Notes under the pieces: generated by a model
What the model was told of the DNA's origin: nothing
Databases searched by the model: none
What the model saw: the letters and a program-made list of their open reading frames with translations, nothing else
Origin: Lentisphaera marina
GTDB lineage: Bacteria > Verrucomicrobiota > Lentisphaeria > Lentisphaerales > Lentisphaeraceae
DNA: 64,000 nt
Direction of reading: 5' to 3'
Assembly: GCF_028745505.1 (NCBI RefSeq)
Contig: NZ_JAQZZL010000001.1
Location: 1,795,818-1,859,817 of the forward strand
Program-made: the position numbers and the translations under genes
Shown here: piece after piece, positions 9,556 to 18,244 of the stretch
Position numbering within the stretch: the first letter of the stretch is position 1
Layout of the letters: every line of letters starts with the position of its first letter

Positions 9556-11802
9556 TTAACGGACGGCCGTTTCCTCTTCCTCAATAATCTCTTTATCAAG
9601 CTCACTTAAAAGCGCGCTTACATCTAAAACAGATTGTTTGATATTGAGCCATGAATTTGCGTCGATGGCTAAGGCGCCGATTTCTTTAGGGTAATAAAAA
9701 TTGAGTTCAGCAGTGTTTTTGTTGGCCTCAAAAGGAATGTAGAGTTGAGTATCTTCATCTCTTTCAAGCGTACGAGAAGGAATGAAGTTTTCCTCAGCCA
9801 AATAAAGTGCCATAGAAGTCAATCTGAACTCATCAAAGGCAAGAGCGAGCTTATCGTTTCCGATCACAATAGAATCAAAACTTTTATCAAGTTGAGCTTT
9901 ACTGATATAGCGACCATTAATGTGTAAGGCGAGTTCTTTATCTTCGCAAGTTAGGGCAATGTGATACTGAGTTTTTCCCGTACGGAAAGCCTTTTTAGCT
10001 TTATGGTTTTCTTCTCCTACTTTAAGAGTACAGAAATTGCCATCGTTGATCTTGAGCATTAAGGCAATTTCATCTTGGAGTTTTAAATTGAGGAGGCGCA
10101 CACTTTCTGCATTGTTTTGTTCAGGTAAGTTGAGCCAAAACTCTAGAGTCCAAGCATCTTTACTAGCTTCTTTTAAATCAAATTTTAGAGGCGACGCAGT
10201 ACGATAAGCCCATTCCCGAGATTGTGGGATATCAAAAGCTTTAAACTTCTCTTCAACTTTGGGAGCTTTCTTTGGTGGAGCTTTGGCAATAGGTTTTTCT
10301 GCAGCAGCTACTTCCTTTTCAGCTTCGTCATCGGAACCACCTAGCAGATTGGTGACAAGGAATGCAATGCCCCCAAGTAAGAGTATGCCAATTACAGCCA
10401 TAATGACGAGAGGCTTTTTACCTGATTTTGAAGACTTGCTCTTTTTAAGTTTGTTGAGGCTGGTTGTGACAGTTTCACTCACGTCCTCATGAGGAGGTTC
10501 ATTAGAATCTTCAGCAGGTGAGTTAAGTGAGAGTTTTTTATCATGGCCTTCAGCTAGGTCTCCAGGTTTATGAACTTCTGAGCCAGGATTGAGAGATAAA
10601 CCTCCACTTGGTGGGGGTGGGGGTGGGAGGTCACCTGATGGTGGCGGTGGAGGTGTTAAGCCACCAGGTGTTTTTAGTCCACCACTTGGAGCTTGTAAGC
10701 CACTAGGTGCTTTGAGCCCACCAGAAGGAGGCTGTAAGCCACCTGGAGATGAGAGGCCAGATCCGGGAGTAGTGATTCCAGGTGCTTTACTAGAACTACC
10801 GGGTTTGGGTAATTCTAATCCAGAACCAGGAGGAGTGATCATGCCCTTGTTACCCTTGAGGGCTAACTTAGGTTTTACTTTTGGTGGAACTACTTCAGGA
10901 GGAGTGTCGGATGGCTTTTCGTCACTTTTAGGAGTAGCTTCATTATCAGCACTAGGCACACTCAGGCTACTACCTGGTTTTTTAGCATGTGAATCAGATG
11001 CGATATCAATGGCATTACCAAGAATGGCACTTTTTGACATGGTCATCGTGTTGAGGTCCATACCCTCTAATGCATCGTCTGAATTGGCCTTGTTTTCACT
11101 AGGCTTTTTAAGTGATGCACCTTTTAGTTGAAATTCAGGTTTAGCACCTGGAGCCGCAGCCGGGCTAGTACCAGCACCAGAGTTAAGGGCGCTCAAGCCA
11201 CTACCAGGTGTTTTTGTTGCTGCTTTTGATTCTGTGATATCTTTAGCAGCACCTGGAAGTGAATCGCGCTTAAAACTCATAGTGGGGATTCCCATGTCTG
11301 CGTCGATTTCAGGAGGTAGAGCACTTTCACTACCCGGTTTCTTTAAGTTGGATCCGGGTTTATTTAAGCTTGGAGCAGGTTTAGCTGGTGCAATATTTGA
11401 ATCGAGTAAAGTTCCACCAGGTTTCTGTAGATTGATGGAGGAGCCCGCTTTTTGTAATTTTGAGGAGGAACTGACGACGCCAGTGGCATTCATGTCGAGA
11501 GTCGGTTTATTACTAGATGTGGCAGATTGAGTATCTACTGCAGCATCGGGAAGTGATGAACGTTTGAAGACCATCGTGGTGGTGTCTTCTTCTTCGGGTG
11601 CACCAGGGATGGTGAGTTTCTTCTTGAGTACGGTAGATTTTTTGAGGTATTGATTCTTGAAGTTACCAGCTTTTAAGGCCAGTTCAGGCATGGAGAAACT
11701 AGCGTAGTTTTGCTGATCGTCAGCAGGCATTTTTTCTAGTATTGTATCGGCTTCATCGGCCTTAAATCCGATTTTAATTAAATTCTCTTTTAAGGTACTC
11801 AT
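9556..11802 (-). CDS. Pro/Gly-rich single-pass membrane protein with C-terminal LamG-like domain
   Basis: Function not recognised. The 748 residues divide into a short helical N-terminus (1-65), a long low-complexity region rich in Pro, Gly, Ser and Lys (about 65-460, with PPPPP runs), one membrane helix (about 464-488), a charged linker, and a C-terminal beta-rich part from about 525. That last part looks like a LamG/concanavalin fold (WTLEFWLNLPEQN, LHINGRYISK, AFDEFRLTSMALYL). Three degenerate copies of a TM-x-F-K-R-x-S-L-P-x-A-A motif lie at about 76-88, 174-187 and 252-267. Start ATG 11802 has AGAGGA upstream. It is the last gene of a long minus-strand series, just after queE. The LamG part should be outside the cytoplasmic membrane. 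Confidence 0.85.
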   Translation of the reverse strand: MSTLKENLIKIGFKADEADTILEKMPADDQQNYASFSMPELALKAGNFKNQYLKKSTVLKKKLTIPGAPEEEDTTTMVFKRSSLPDAAVDTQSATSSNKPTLDMNATGVVSSSSKLQKAGSSINLQKPGGTLLDSNIAPAKPAPSLNKPGSNLKKPGSESALPPEIDADMGIPTMSFKRDSLPGAAKDITESKAATKTPGSGLSALNSGAGTSPAAAPGAKPEFQLKGASLKKPSENKANSDDALEGMDLNTMTMSKSAILGNAIDIASDSHAKKPGSSLSVPSADNEATPKSDEKPSDTPPEVVPPKVKPKLALKGNKGMITPPGSGLELPKPGSSSKAPGITTPGSGLSSPGGLQPPSGGLKAPSGLQAPSGGLKTPGGLTPPPPPSGDLPPPPPPSGGLSLNPGSEVHKPGDLAEGHDKKLSLNSPAEDSNEPPHEDVSETVTTSLNKLKKSKSSKSGKKPLVIMAVIGILLLGGIAFLVTNLLGGSDDEAEKEVAAAEKPIAKAPPKKAPKVEEKFKAFDIPQSREWAYRTASPLKFDLKEASKDAWTLEFWLNLPEQNNAESVRLLNLKLQDEIALMLKINDGNFCTLKVGEENHKAKKAFRTGKTQYHIALTCEDKELALHINGRYISKAQLDKSFDSIVIGNDKLALAFDEFRLTSMALYLAEENFIPSRTLERDEDTQLYIPFEANKNTAELNFYYPKEIGALAIDANSWLNIKQSVLDVSALLSELDKEIIEEEETAVR

Positions 11803-11817
11803 GAATTCCTCTTAATG

Positions 11818-12456
11818 TTATACGCCTTTAGTATCTTCACTCCAGATTAGTTTGTGAAGTTGAATTTGCATACGAATGTTCAGGCCAGATTGCAAAATCA
11901 AATTCGCCAATTCTTCACGACACATAAGTCCAAAAACTGTCGACATTATTACAGTACATTTTTTTTCAAGTTTGTATTCTCGAATTGTTTTCTCAGCCCA
12001 CAAAAAGTCTTCTTTATTTTGTATTACGAACTTCACTTCGTCCCTCGGAGTCAGTTTAGCTATGTTCTTAAGTTCATTCTTATGAGACATTTTGCTAGCA
12101 GGACATTTGATGTCCATGATTCTAATAGACTTGTTTGAGACAAGATCTATATCCATGTGACCACCAGTTTCCACTAAAACAGTTTTACCTAAGTCGAGAA
12201 GTTTTTGAACCAATTCACCCACATTTTCTTGGGCAAGGGGCTCGCCTCCCGTGACTTCAACTAAGTCACAGTTGAGTTCTTCAACTTGAGCAATGATTTG
12301 ATCGATGGATAGGGCGTCTCCACTCGTGAAGCTATATTCCGTATCACACCAAGAGCAACGCAAGTTACAGCCAGAAAGGCGAATAAAAGTACAGGGTAAG
12401 CCAGACCATGTGGATTCTCCCTGTAAGCTTTTGTAAATCTCGGTGATATAGAGCAA
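11818..12456 (-). CDS. queE: 7-carboxy-7-deazaguanine synthase (radical SAM)
   Basis: Converts 6-carboxy-tetrahydropterin to 7-carboxy-7-deazaguanine in queuosine precursor synthesis, in the cytoplasm. The 212-residue length fits the family. The N-terminal TEIYKSLQGEST and the cluster motif CNLRCSWCDTEY bind a [4Fe-4S] cluster and SAM. EVTGGEPLAQ is the glycine-rich SAM motif, and ETGGHMDI is also typical. The start is TTG at 12456, two bases after the nadC stop. The other queuosine genes are not in the window. Confidence 0.93.
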   Translation of the reverse strand: MLYITEIYKSLQGESTWSGLPCTFIRLSGCNLRCSWCDTEYSFTSGDALSIDQIIAQVEELNCDLVEVTGGEPLAQENVGELVQKLLDLGKTVLVETGGHMDIDLVSNKSIRIMDIKCPASKMSHKNELKNIAKLTPRDEVKFVIQNKEDFLWAEKTIREYKLEKKCTVIMSTVFGLMCREELANLILQSGLNIRMQIQLHKLIWSEDTKGV

Positions 12457-12457
12457 T

Positions 12458-13321
12458 TTATACGCCAGGTTTAATTTCTAAAGAAATATCAATTGAACCA
12501 GCTGAATGCGTTAGGGCACCAACTGAAATATAATCCACACCTGTTTTTGCGATTTCCGCAACTCTTTCTACAGTAATTCCACCACTCGCTTCTAATAAGC
12601 ATTTACTTCCAGTCATACGGACGGCTTCTGACATTTCTTCATTAGACATGTTGTCCAAAAGGATGTAATCAGCCTTTGCATCTAGAGCTTCTTGAACTTC
12701 TTCTAAAGTATCTGCTTCGACTTCGACTTCAATTTCGGGAAAAGCTAAGCGACAAGAACGTACCGAGCGTAAAATGCCGCCAACACCTTCGGCTGCAGCG
12801 AGTTCACGGTGATTATCTTTGATCATGACGCGATCATATAGACCAAAGCGATGATTGCTTCCACCACCACAAAGAACAGCATATTTTTCAAGGGCACGCA
12901 AGCCAGGAGTCGTTTTTCTTGTATCGAGAATTTTGGCTTCAGTACCTTCAGTTTCTTTAACGAAAGTCTGTGTAGTAGTAGCTATGGCGCAGAGGTGTTG
13001 CAAAAAGTTTAAAGCAACTCGTTCACCTGTAATGATAGCGCGAGCATTGCCTTTGGCAATGGCCATGATTTGTCCTTTTTTACATGCTGAACCATCTTCA
13101 ATTAAAACTTCAAATTTCACTGCAGGATCAAGCTCTTTTAAAACAGTTTCAGCAAGGGCAAGGCCAGCTACAGTACAATCTTGCTTAGCAAGAAAATTGG
13201 CGGTGCATTGAAGGTCAGTAGGAATACAACCTAAAGTCGTCGCATCACCACTTCCAACATCTTCCACAAGAGCAGTTTTTACTGCTGTTTGGATTTCGAT
13301 TTTTAACTTATCAGTTATCAT
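12458..13321 (-). CDS. nadC: Nicotinate-nucleotide pyrophosphorylase (carboxylating)
   Basis: Makes nicotinate mononucleotide from quinolinate and PRPP in NAD synthesis. The 287-residue length is standard. Family blocks seen are EDVGSGDATT near the start, NFLQHLCAIAT, DTRKTTPGLRALEKYAV (PRPP and quinolinate binding), GGGSNHRFGLYDRVMIKDNH, and the C-terminal LEASGGITVERV and GVDYISVGALTHS. ATG 13321 lies three bases after the upstream gene end. It belongs to the packed minus-strand series. Confidence 0.96.
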   Translation of the reverse strand: MITDKLKIEIQTAVKTALVEDVGSGDATTLGCIPTDLQCTANFLAKQDCTVAGLALAETVLKELDPAVKFEVLIEDGSACKKGQIMAIAKGNARAIITGERVALNFLQHLCAIATTTQTFVKETEGTEAKILDTRKTTPGLRALEKYAVLCGGGSNHRFGLYDRVMIKDNHRELAAAEGVGGILRSVRSCRLAFPEIEVEVEADTLEEVQEALDAKADYILLDNMSNEEMSEAVRMTGSKCLLEASGGITVERVAEIAKTGVDYISVGALTHSAGSIDISLEIKPGV

Positions 13322-13323
13322 GT

Positions 13324-14409
13324 TTATTTCCTGAATTTTTGTCTGCTGTGCAAAATAGTCATAAAAATGAGAAGCGCAATCACTTGAGTTAAAATGAGAA
13401 TCATCACGGCAATATTAGCTTTAATTAGAGCAATACCTGAGAGGCAAATAATGAGGCATAAAGAATGGACTAGGAAAACGGAGGCTCTACGAGAAAAGCC
13501 CATTTTAACAAAGCGGTGGGAGATATGATTGTGGTCGCCAATATATACGGGTTTTCCCTGTCGAGTTCTGATCACAATAACTGAGGCTAGATCAAAGAAA
13601 GGGATGGCAAGAATCAAGATAGGTATGATAAAGGGATAGCCCGTTTGATGTGCTTCTCCAGAGGTATAAGTGACTAAGATACCGCAGACCCCTAAGAGGT
13701 AGCCGACGAAATGACTGCCGGAGTCACCTAAGAAGATGCTCGCGGGATTGCAATTAAAGATATAAAAGCCAAAACAAGAACCACACGTCACCGTAGCTAG
13801 GATAGAGACCAAGTATTGCCCTTGTAAACCTGCGGAAATCGCAAAGGCTCCAGCACAAATGGCTCCAACGCCACAACAAAGACCATCCATGTTATCTAAA
13901 AAGTTAACGGCATTTAGAATTGTTAATAAAATCATGCCCGTAGCGAGGCTCGCAATTATTGGGTCACTGATAAAGGAAACTCGTATTCCTGCAAAAGCAG
14001 TCCCAAAACATAGCGATGCTTGGAGGAATAATTTGAATTTTGCTGACATGGGTGAGCGGTCATCTACAAGTCCAAGAATGATGAAACTTATGGCACAAAA
14101 GACAATGACAAATAATTGATTTAGGGCAGGGTTTCCACTTGAAAAGATATTTGAGTACGAAGCAGGTAGAAGTTCAATTTTATTTCTGGCGACAAAAAGT
14201 CCAATAAGCAATGTACTAAGCCAGCTGAGGCAAACGGCCGTGCCACCTAGCAAAGGCGTGGCGTCACTATGCATCTTGTGCCCTTCGGAAAGAGGCTTGT
14301 CAAGAATATTAAATTTCCAAGCCAACTTTCGACAAATGGGAGTGAAAATTAATGCCAAGACAAAAGATAGCACCATGGCAGCTAAATAGATGGTCCACCA
14401 ATCTTGCAA
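13324..14409 (-). CDS. Undecaprenyl-phosphate N-acetylhexosamine-1-phosphate transferase (WecA/TagO-like)
   Basis: Integral membrane enzyme of 361 residues in the glycosyltransferase 4 (MraY/WecA) family, with about ten hydrophobic helices. It would transfer a sugar-1-phosphate to undecaprenyl phosphate to start an envelope glycan. Family motifs are LVDDRSPMS, AVNFLDNMDGLCCGVG, a second acidic motif FLGDSGSHFVGYLLG, and HNHISHRFVKMG. The last block favours WecA/TagO over MraY. The start is TTG at 14409, next to the ispF stop, with AAGAG upstream. The exact sugar is not predictable. Confidence 0.88.
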   Translation of the reverse strand: MQDWWTIYLAAMVLSFVLALIFTPICRKLAWKFNILDKPLSEGHKMHSDATPLLGGTAVCLSWLSTLLIGLFVARNKIELLPASYSNIFSSGNPALNQLFVIVFCAISFIILGLVDDRSPMSAKFKLFLQASLCFGTAFAGIRVSFISDPIIASLATGMILLTILNAVNFLDNMDGLCCGVGAICAGAFAISAGLQGQYLVSILATVTCGSCFGFYIFNCNPASIFLGDSGSHFVGYLLGVCGILVTYTSGEAHQTGYPFIIPILILAIPFFDLASVIVIRTRQGKPVYIGDHNHISHRFVKMGFSRRASVFLVHSLCLIICLSGIALIKANIAVMILILTQVIALLIFMTILHSRQKFRK

Positions 14410-14410
14410 A

Positions 14411-14899
14411 TTATTTCTCTTGGCTAGTTTTTTGTAGCATTAGGTGTGCTTGGGCAGCAATACCCTCAGCACGACCAAGAGAACCCATTTTCTCAAAGGT
14501 GGTTGCTTTGATGGAAACTTCATTGATAGTCACTTTAAAAAGCTTGGCAATGACTTGTCTCATGGAAGGGAGGTAAGCGGCCATTTTTGGTTCTTGAGCA
14601 ATAATCGTGCAATCTAAATTAACTAGACTCCAATCTGAAAGGTATTTTGATTCAAGCACATGTTCTAAGAGTTTTACGCTATTGGCACCCTTGAATTCCT
14701 CTTTGGTATCTGGAAACCATTGACCAATATCACCAAGGGCTAGCGCACCTAAGACGGCATCTGTAATTGCGTGAAGTAAAACATCGGCATCCGAATGTCC
14801 AAGAAGTCCTTTGCCATGAGGGATTTTTACCCCACCAATGATTAGATCTCGCCCACTGACGAGTTGGTGGACGTCAAAGCCAGTTCCAACTCTATACAT
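14411..14899 (-). CDS. ispF: 2-C-methyl-D-erythritol 2,4-cyclodiphosphate synthase
   Basis: Fifth step of the MEP isoprenoid pathway. Family blocks: RVGTGFDVHQLV at the start (metal-binding Asp and His), GGVKIPHGKGLLGHSDADVL, HAITDAVLGALALGDIG, and VSIKATTFEKMGSLGRAEGI near the end. ATG 14899 overlaps the upstream stop as TAATG with GAAGG in front and is preferred over TTG 14905, giving 162 residues. The neighbouring undecaprenyl-dependent transferase uses the end product of this pathway. Confidence 0.95.
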   Translation of the reverse strand: MYRVGTGFDVHQLVSGRDLIIGGVKIPHGKGLLGHSDADVLLHAITDAVLGALALGDIGQWFPDTKEEFKGANSVKLLEHVLESKYLSDWSLVNLDCTIIAQEPKMAAYLPSMRQVIAKLFKVTINEVSIKATTFEKMGSLGRAEGIAAQAHLMLQKTSQEK

Positions 14900-15414
14900 T
14901 ACCAACCTTCTGCGAGTTGCGTCACAACTTTAGTGGCCATGCTATAAGCGGCTCTTTCGAGTCCTTCTCTTCTATTTTGTTCAATACTGACACCGTCAGA
15001 AAAATCACCATTACCAGTCATTGAGAACTTTTGAATAACAAGCTTTTTAGGAGTCACAACTTCGTAGTCAAATTTTACTGTGGCACGATAATTATTTACT
15101 CGGTATTTCTTTTTTTCCTCATCATCTCTTGAGAAACCAACTTTTCTATAGCTGAATTGAGGAATCGTCCCCTGGATAATGGCATCTGCTCGGCCTTCAC
15201 CTGCGTTGACGAGTTCATAAGTACCATCTTGACGGATAGCCTCTTTGAGTTTGTCCATAACGATGAGCGCTAAGCGTGGCTCATCACTTAAATTTTTAAG
15301 CTGGCCAACACTGACGCGTTTGATTTGTGGATGTCCCATATTGCCGATTTGATAACCAGAGCAAGAAACGAGGGCTAGAGCTAAAGCGAAACTTGTTAAG
15401 AGTTTTTTGATCAT
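14899..15414 (-). CDS. LptE-like LPS-assembly lipoprotein
   Basis: Lipoprotein of 171 residues with a signal peptide ending in a lipobox (ALVSCSGY, Cys19). The body (VGQLKNLSDEPRLALIVMDKLKEAIRQDG) matches the LptE family, whose members plug LptD in the outer membrane for lipopolysaccharide export. LptD is not in the window. Both ends overlap neighbours as TAATG, so it is coupled to the TPR gene and ispF. Assignment rests on fold-level resemblance. Confidence 0.75.
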   Translation of the reverse strand: MIKKLLTSFALALALVSCSGYQIGNMGHPQIKRVSVGQLKNLSDEPRLALIVMDKLKEAIRQDGTYELVNAGEGRADAIIQGTIPQFSYRKVGFSRDDEEKKKYRVNNYRATVKFDYEVVTPKKLVIQKFSMTGNGDFSDGVSIEQNRREGLERAAYSMATKVVTQLAEGW

Positions 15415-16508
15415 TACTTTCTTCCTTCCTCTTTGTTGACGGTGTCGGTGTTTTCTAGGGGGACTAAATCAAGTCCTAGGTCTTCGACGGGGACTAAGTA
15501 TTTGCCTTTACTATCCTCAGGACGAACAATAATACGGCGAATTGAACGATCTTTAGCTTGCGGCGCTAAAGGAGTAAAGATTTGCTGTTCGAGTTTTGTC
15601 TGAAGTTCATCATTGCGTTTTTTAGTGATTTGTCTAGTCTTGAGCTCGCCTTTGTAGTTCGAGTCAAGTTTCTCAAGTTTAGCCTCAGCTGCTAAAGCCG
15701 CTTCAGTATCAGGGTAGTTTACTACAACTTTGTAGAGGTAGCGCTTAGCGGCATCAGGTCGAGAATGAACTGGATCCAAATAAAATAAGGCCAAGTTGTA
15801 AATTCGTTCAGCTTCAATTTCACGAAGGCTTTGAAGTTGGTCTTTAGCTTCAGCTAAAAGGGGGTGCTTATTGTATTGATTAATGAATAATCTAAGCTGA
15901 GTTTTAGCTTCGCGCATGAGCTCGAGGTTGCCGTGAATACCTCTCATACTATGGGTATTAAACTGGGCAATATAAATTCGTGCGTAACCCGCTTCGTCGG
16001 ATTTTGGATAGGTGGCAATCAGTTTATGATAAGTGCTCATGGCAGCAATATCATCTTTGTCATCTTGTTGGAGCATACCAATTCTCAGCATTGAAGTTGC
16101 CGCACCCTTTGAGTATGGAGCTTGTGCAATGAGTTCCTCGTAAAATTCGATGGCTTCTTCTGATGAACCGAAGAAGTTTGAACTACCACTCTTTTCATAA
16201 CGAGTATTAGAGATCTCGAACTGCAGATTCAAAACTTTTTCATAATCAATTTCAAAATTGTAGTCATCAACTAATTCTTTTAAAATATCGAAGGCGTCTT
16301 CGAGTTCGCCTTGGTGATAAAGTGCTTTAGCTTTAAAATATTTGAGAGTTGCAATCTGCTTGCGGTTGGTTTCAGTAAGTAAAGCCTCATTAACGTCAAT
16401 AATCACTTGATCATATTTTTCGAAGGCTAAGTTCTCTTCAATTTTTTTATTGACTGTTTGAGCAAAAATTAATTGGCTCATCAAAATCAATAATATAAAG
16501 TATTTCAC
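15414..16508 (-). CDS. Secreted TPR-repeat protein, BamD/YbgF-like
   Basis: Protein of 364 residues with a signal peptide (1-16) and tetratricopeptide-like helices. Recognisable repeats include EEAIEFYEELIAQAPYSKGA, AMSTYHKLIATYPKSDEAGY and RYLYKVVVNYPDTEAALAAE. This pattern occurs in outer-membrane assembly factors such as BamD, but the length and lack of a clear lipobox leave the exact role open. The start is GTG 16508, overlapping the kinase stop. The flanking LptE-like gene supports an envelope role. The C-terminus is charged and ends in a Lys/Glu-rich tail. Confidence 0.75.
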   Translation of the reverse strand: MKYFILLILMSQLIFAQTVNKKIEENLAFEKYDQVIIDVNEALLTETNRKQIATLKYFKAKALYHQGELEDAFDILKELVDDYNFEIDYEKVLNLQFEISNTRYEKSGSSNFFGSSEEAIEFYEELIAQAPYSKGAATSMLRIGMLQQDDKDDIAAMSTYHKLIATYPKSDEAGYARIYIAQFNTHSMRGIHGNLELMREAKTQLRLFINQYNKHPLLAEAKDQLQSLREIEAERIYNLALFYLDPVHSRPDAAKRYLYKVVVNYPDTEAALAAEAKLEKLDSNYKGELKTRQITKKRNDELQTKLEQQIFTPLAPQAKDRSIRRIIVRPEDSKGKYLVPVEDLGLDLVPLENTDTVNKEEGRK

Positions 16509-17824
16509 GGCTGCGAGGCTCCTTTTTGCAGTATGTCTAAAGATGACTCGAACTGAAAGCCCCTCGCTTGGAGGTCTTGAAGTCGGCCAACTATAAATTT
16601 TAAATTCTTTTTATCAGCTTTATGTAAATCGTTTTTATGCATTTGCAACTTCAATCTAACCGCATTTAAAGCCTCTTCTGAAGGCTGTGTACGATTTAAC
16701 ATCATGCAACACATTTGTACATCCTTATTCACTACCTCAGATTTGTAATTATTAAGGTAAAGGAAAATAGTCACGGATGAGCAAAGCGCAAATAGACATA
16801 TTAGCAGTAAAGCTTTTATCAGCGCATTCTTTTTAACTTTTTTGTGGAACGAATCAAGTTCTTCGCTTAAATGAATCGCATCTTGGTAGCGCTTGTCGGG
16901 GATTTTATCGAGGCAACGGCGACATATCTTTTCTAAAGTGGGATGTATGAGTCTGCCACCACGACCGCGCTTTGGGAATGCAGGGGTGGTGTTTTTTATT
17001 TCATTAAAGATCTGTCGAAAATTGGTGGAAGTCTCGTTGGTGAAAGGATGAGTGCCGTAAAGAATTTCGTAGAGGATAATTCCCATGGCAAATACATCAG
17101 TTCCTCGGTTCGTGCTTCGTCCCAAACCTAGAGTTTGTTCTGGCGCCATGTAAGCGGGGGTTCCACTGATTTCGCCATTCATTGTTAGGCGAATATCCCC
17201 TTTGTCTTCAAAGCGGCTGACAGCTTTCTCTTCAGGCATCGGATCGTGTTGTGGCTCTTGTTCATTTAAGTTGCGAGCTAAACCCCAGTCTAATAAGAGA
17301 ACGCGTTGGTATTCGTCCACCATGATGTTCTCTGGTTTGATGTCACGATGAATGATGTTGTTTTCGTGGGCGTAGGCTAGGGTATGACAAGTTGTTTTGA
17401 AGATTTCTAATAAGTCAGTGAGGGTACTGTCATCGTAGATCTCGCGCAATGTTTTTCCCGTGACAATGGGCATCGAATAAAAAACATCGTTGTTACCAAT
17501 TTTTCCTAGGTTATAAACGGGGATGATTCCAGGGTGCTGCATGTACGCCATGATCAAGGCTTCGTTGATGAAGCGCTGTGAAACTTTGACCTTCTTTTTG
17601 TACTGATCTTTAAGGATCTTTAGTGCAACGCTACGACCGAGCATGAGGTCACGGGCTTTTACAATAGTGGAGTTACCACCACGGCCAATAATTTTTCTAA
17701 CTCGGTAGCGGTCGTTGAGGTCAGGGAGGCTGTCAAATATATCTAAATAATCATGTTCCTGGGAACTGCTATGAAAGTCGTCTTCAGCAAGTTCCTTATT
17801 ATAGATTGTTTGAGCAACGTCCAT
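16505..17824 (-). CDS. Membrane-anchored Ser/Thr protein kinase (canonical catalytic residues)
   Basis: Hanks-type kinase of 439 residues. The glycine loop GRGGNSTIVKARD begins at about 47, the beta-3 lysine is Lys69 in VALKIL, the catalytic loop is HRDIKPEN, and the metal motif is DWGLAR instead of DFG, as is common in this phylum. GTPAYMAPEQ marks the activation-loop end. One membrane helix at about 335-360 (LLLICLFALCSSVTIFLYL) is followed by a short extracytoplasmic domain. ATG 17824 has AGGA upstream. Its substrates are unknown; co-oriented envelope genes follow directly. Compare the atypical kinase at 56831-58900. Confidence 0.93.
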   Translation of the reverse strand: MDVAQTIYNKELAEDDFHSSSQEHDYLDIFDSLPDLNDRYRVRKIIGRGGNSTIVKARDLMLGRSVALKILKDQYKKKVKVSQRFINEALIMAYMQHPGIIPVYNLGKIGNNDVFYSMPIVTGKTLREIYDDSTLTDLLEIFKTTCHTLAYAHENNIIHRDIKPENIMVDEYQRVLLLDWGLARNLNEQEPQHDPMPEEKAVSRFEDKGDIRLTMNGEISGTPAYMAPEQTLGLGRSTNRGTDVFAMGIILYEILYGTHPFTNETSTNFRQIFNEIKNTTPAFPKRGRGGRLIHPTLEKICRRCLDKIPDKRYQDAIHLSEELDSFHKKVKKNALIKALLLICLFALCSSVTIFLYLNNYKSEVVNKDVQMCCMMLNRTQPSEEALNAVRLKLQMHKNDLHKADKKNLKFIVGRLQDLQARGFQFESSLDILQKGASQP

Positions 17825-17830
17825 TTAATC

Positions 17831-18214
17831 CTACTGAATGAGAGGTAAGAGCTCGTTTGCAACTTTATTACTCAAAGAATCATTTGGCTTTTTATGGCGG
17901 CTAGAATAGATGCGGATTTCGCAAACATTTTCGAGTTTCTGTTCGAGCTCAATCGAAACTTCGTAGCCCTTATCGAGTTTGCCTTTCATTGAGAGACGAG
18001 TCTTTGAACTATGTGTAATTTGTGAGCCCAAGTCATCGGCTAAGTATTTTAAAGAAGGGTAAAATAAATCTTTAGCTTGTTTATCTAAATGAATAATGAC
18101 TTTACCATTGCGTGCCATGTATTGGCCGCTCTCATCTTTTAAGTTTGTGGGAGTGTTGACACAACTAAAACTTACGGCACTCAAAAGAGCGAAAATTAAA
18201 ATATTTCTGATCAT
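17831..18214 (-). CDS. Small putative lipoprotein
   Basis: Unrecognised protein of 127 residues. The N-terminus is a signal peptide with a lipobox-like end (AVSFSCVNTP, Cys18). The body alternates beta-like stretches (GKVIIHLDKQ, YEVSIELEQKLENVCEIRIY). It lies six bases before the kinase start and 30 bases after the next gene upstream, so it is probably co-transcribed. It resembles DUF3568-type small lipoproteins only loosely. Confidence 0.7.
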   Translation of the reverse strand: MIRNILIFALLSAVSFSCVNTPTNLKDESGQYMARNGKVIIHLDKQAKDLFYPSLKYLADDLGSQITHSSKTRLSMKGKLDKGYEVSIELEQKLENVCEIRIYSSRHKKPNDSLSNKVANELLPLIQ

Positions 18215-18244
18215 GGATGATTCCTAAATTTACTTTTATAAAAA

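Larger units (their letters stand above)
9011..9606. repeat. Imperfect tandem duplication (304 + 292 bp) spanning two convergent gene ends
   Basis: Unit 1 (9011-9314) and unit 2 (9315-9606) both begin with ATCGAAGTAAGCCC and end with TATCAAGCTCACT. Each holds the 3' end of the sulfatase-fucosidase gene, a bidirectional terminator, and the 3' end of the convergent gene at 9556-11802. In unit 1 the terminal part of the right-hand gene is a remnant; in unit 2 the fucosidase end is a remnant with no start. Unit 2 is 12 bp shorter just after the stop codon and has scattered substitutions, so the duplication is not recent. The 9173-9555 gap is explained almost wholly by this repeat. Confidence 0.92.

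Noticed and set aside
10589-11131. Long plus-strand open frame of 180 codons inside the Pro/Gly-rich gene
   Set aside because: It is the antisense of a proline- and glycine-rich repeat region, which rarely gives stops on either strand; no ribosome site and low-complexity product.
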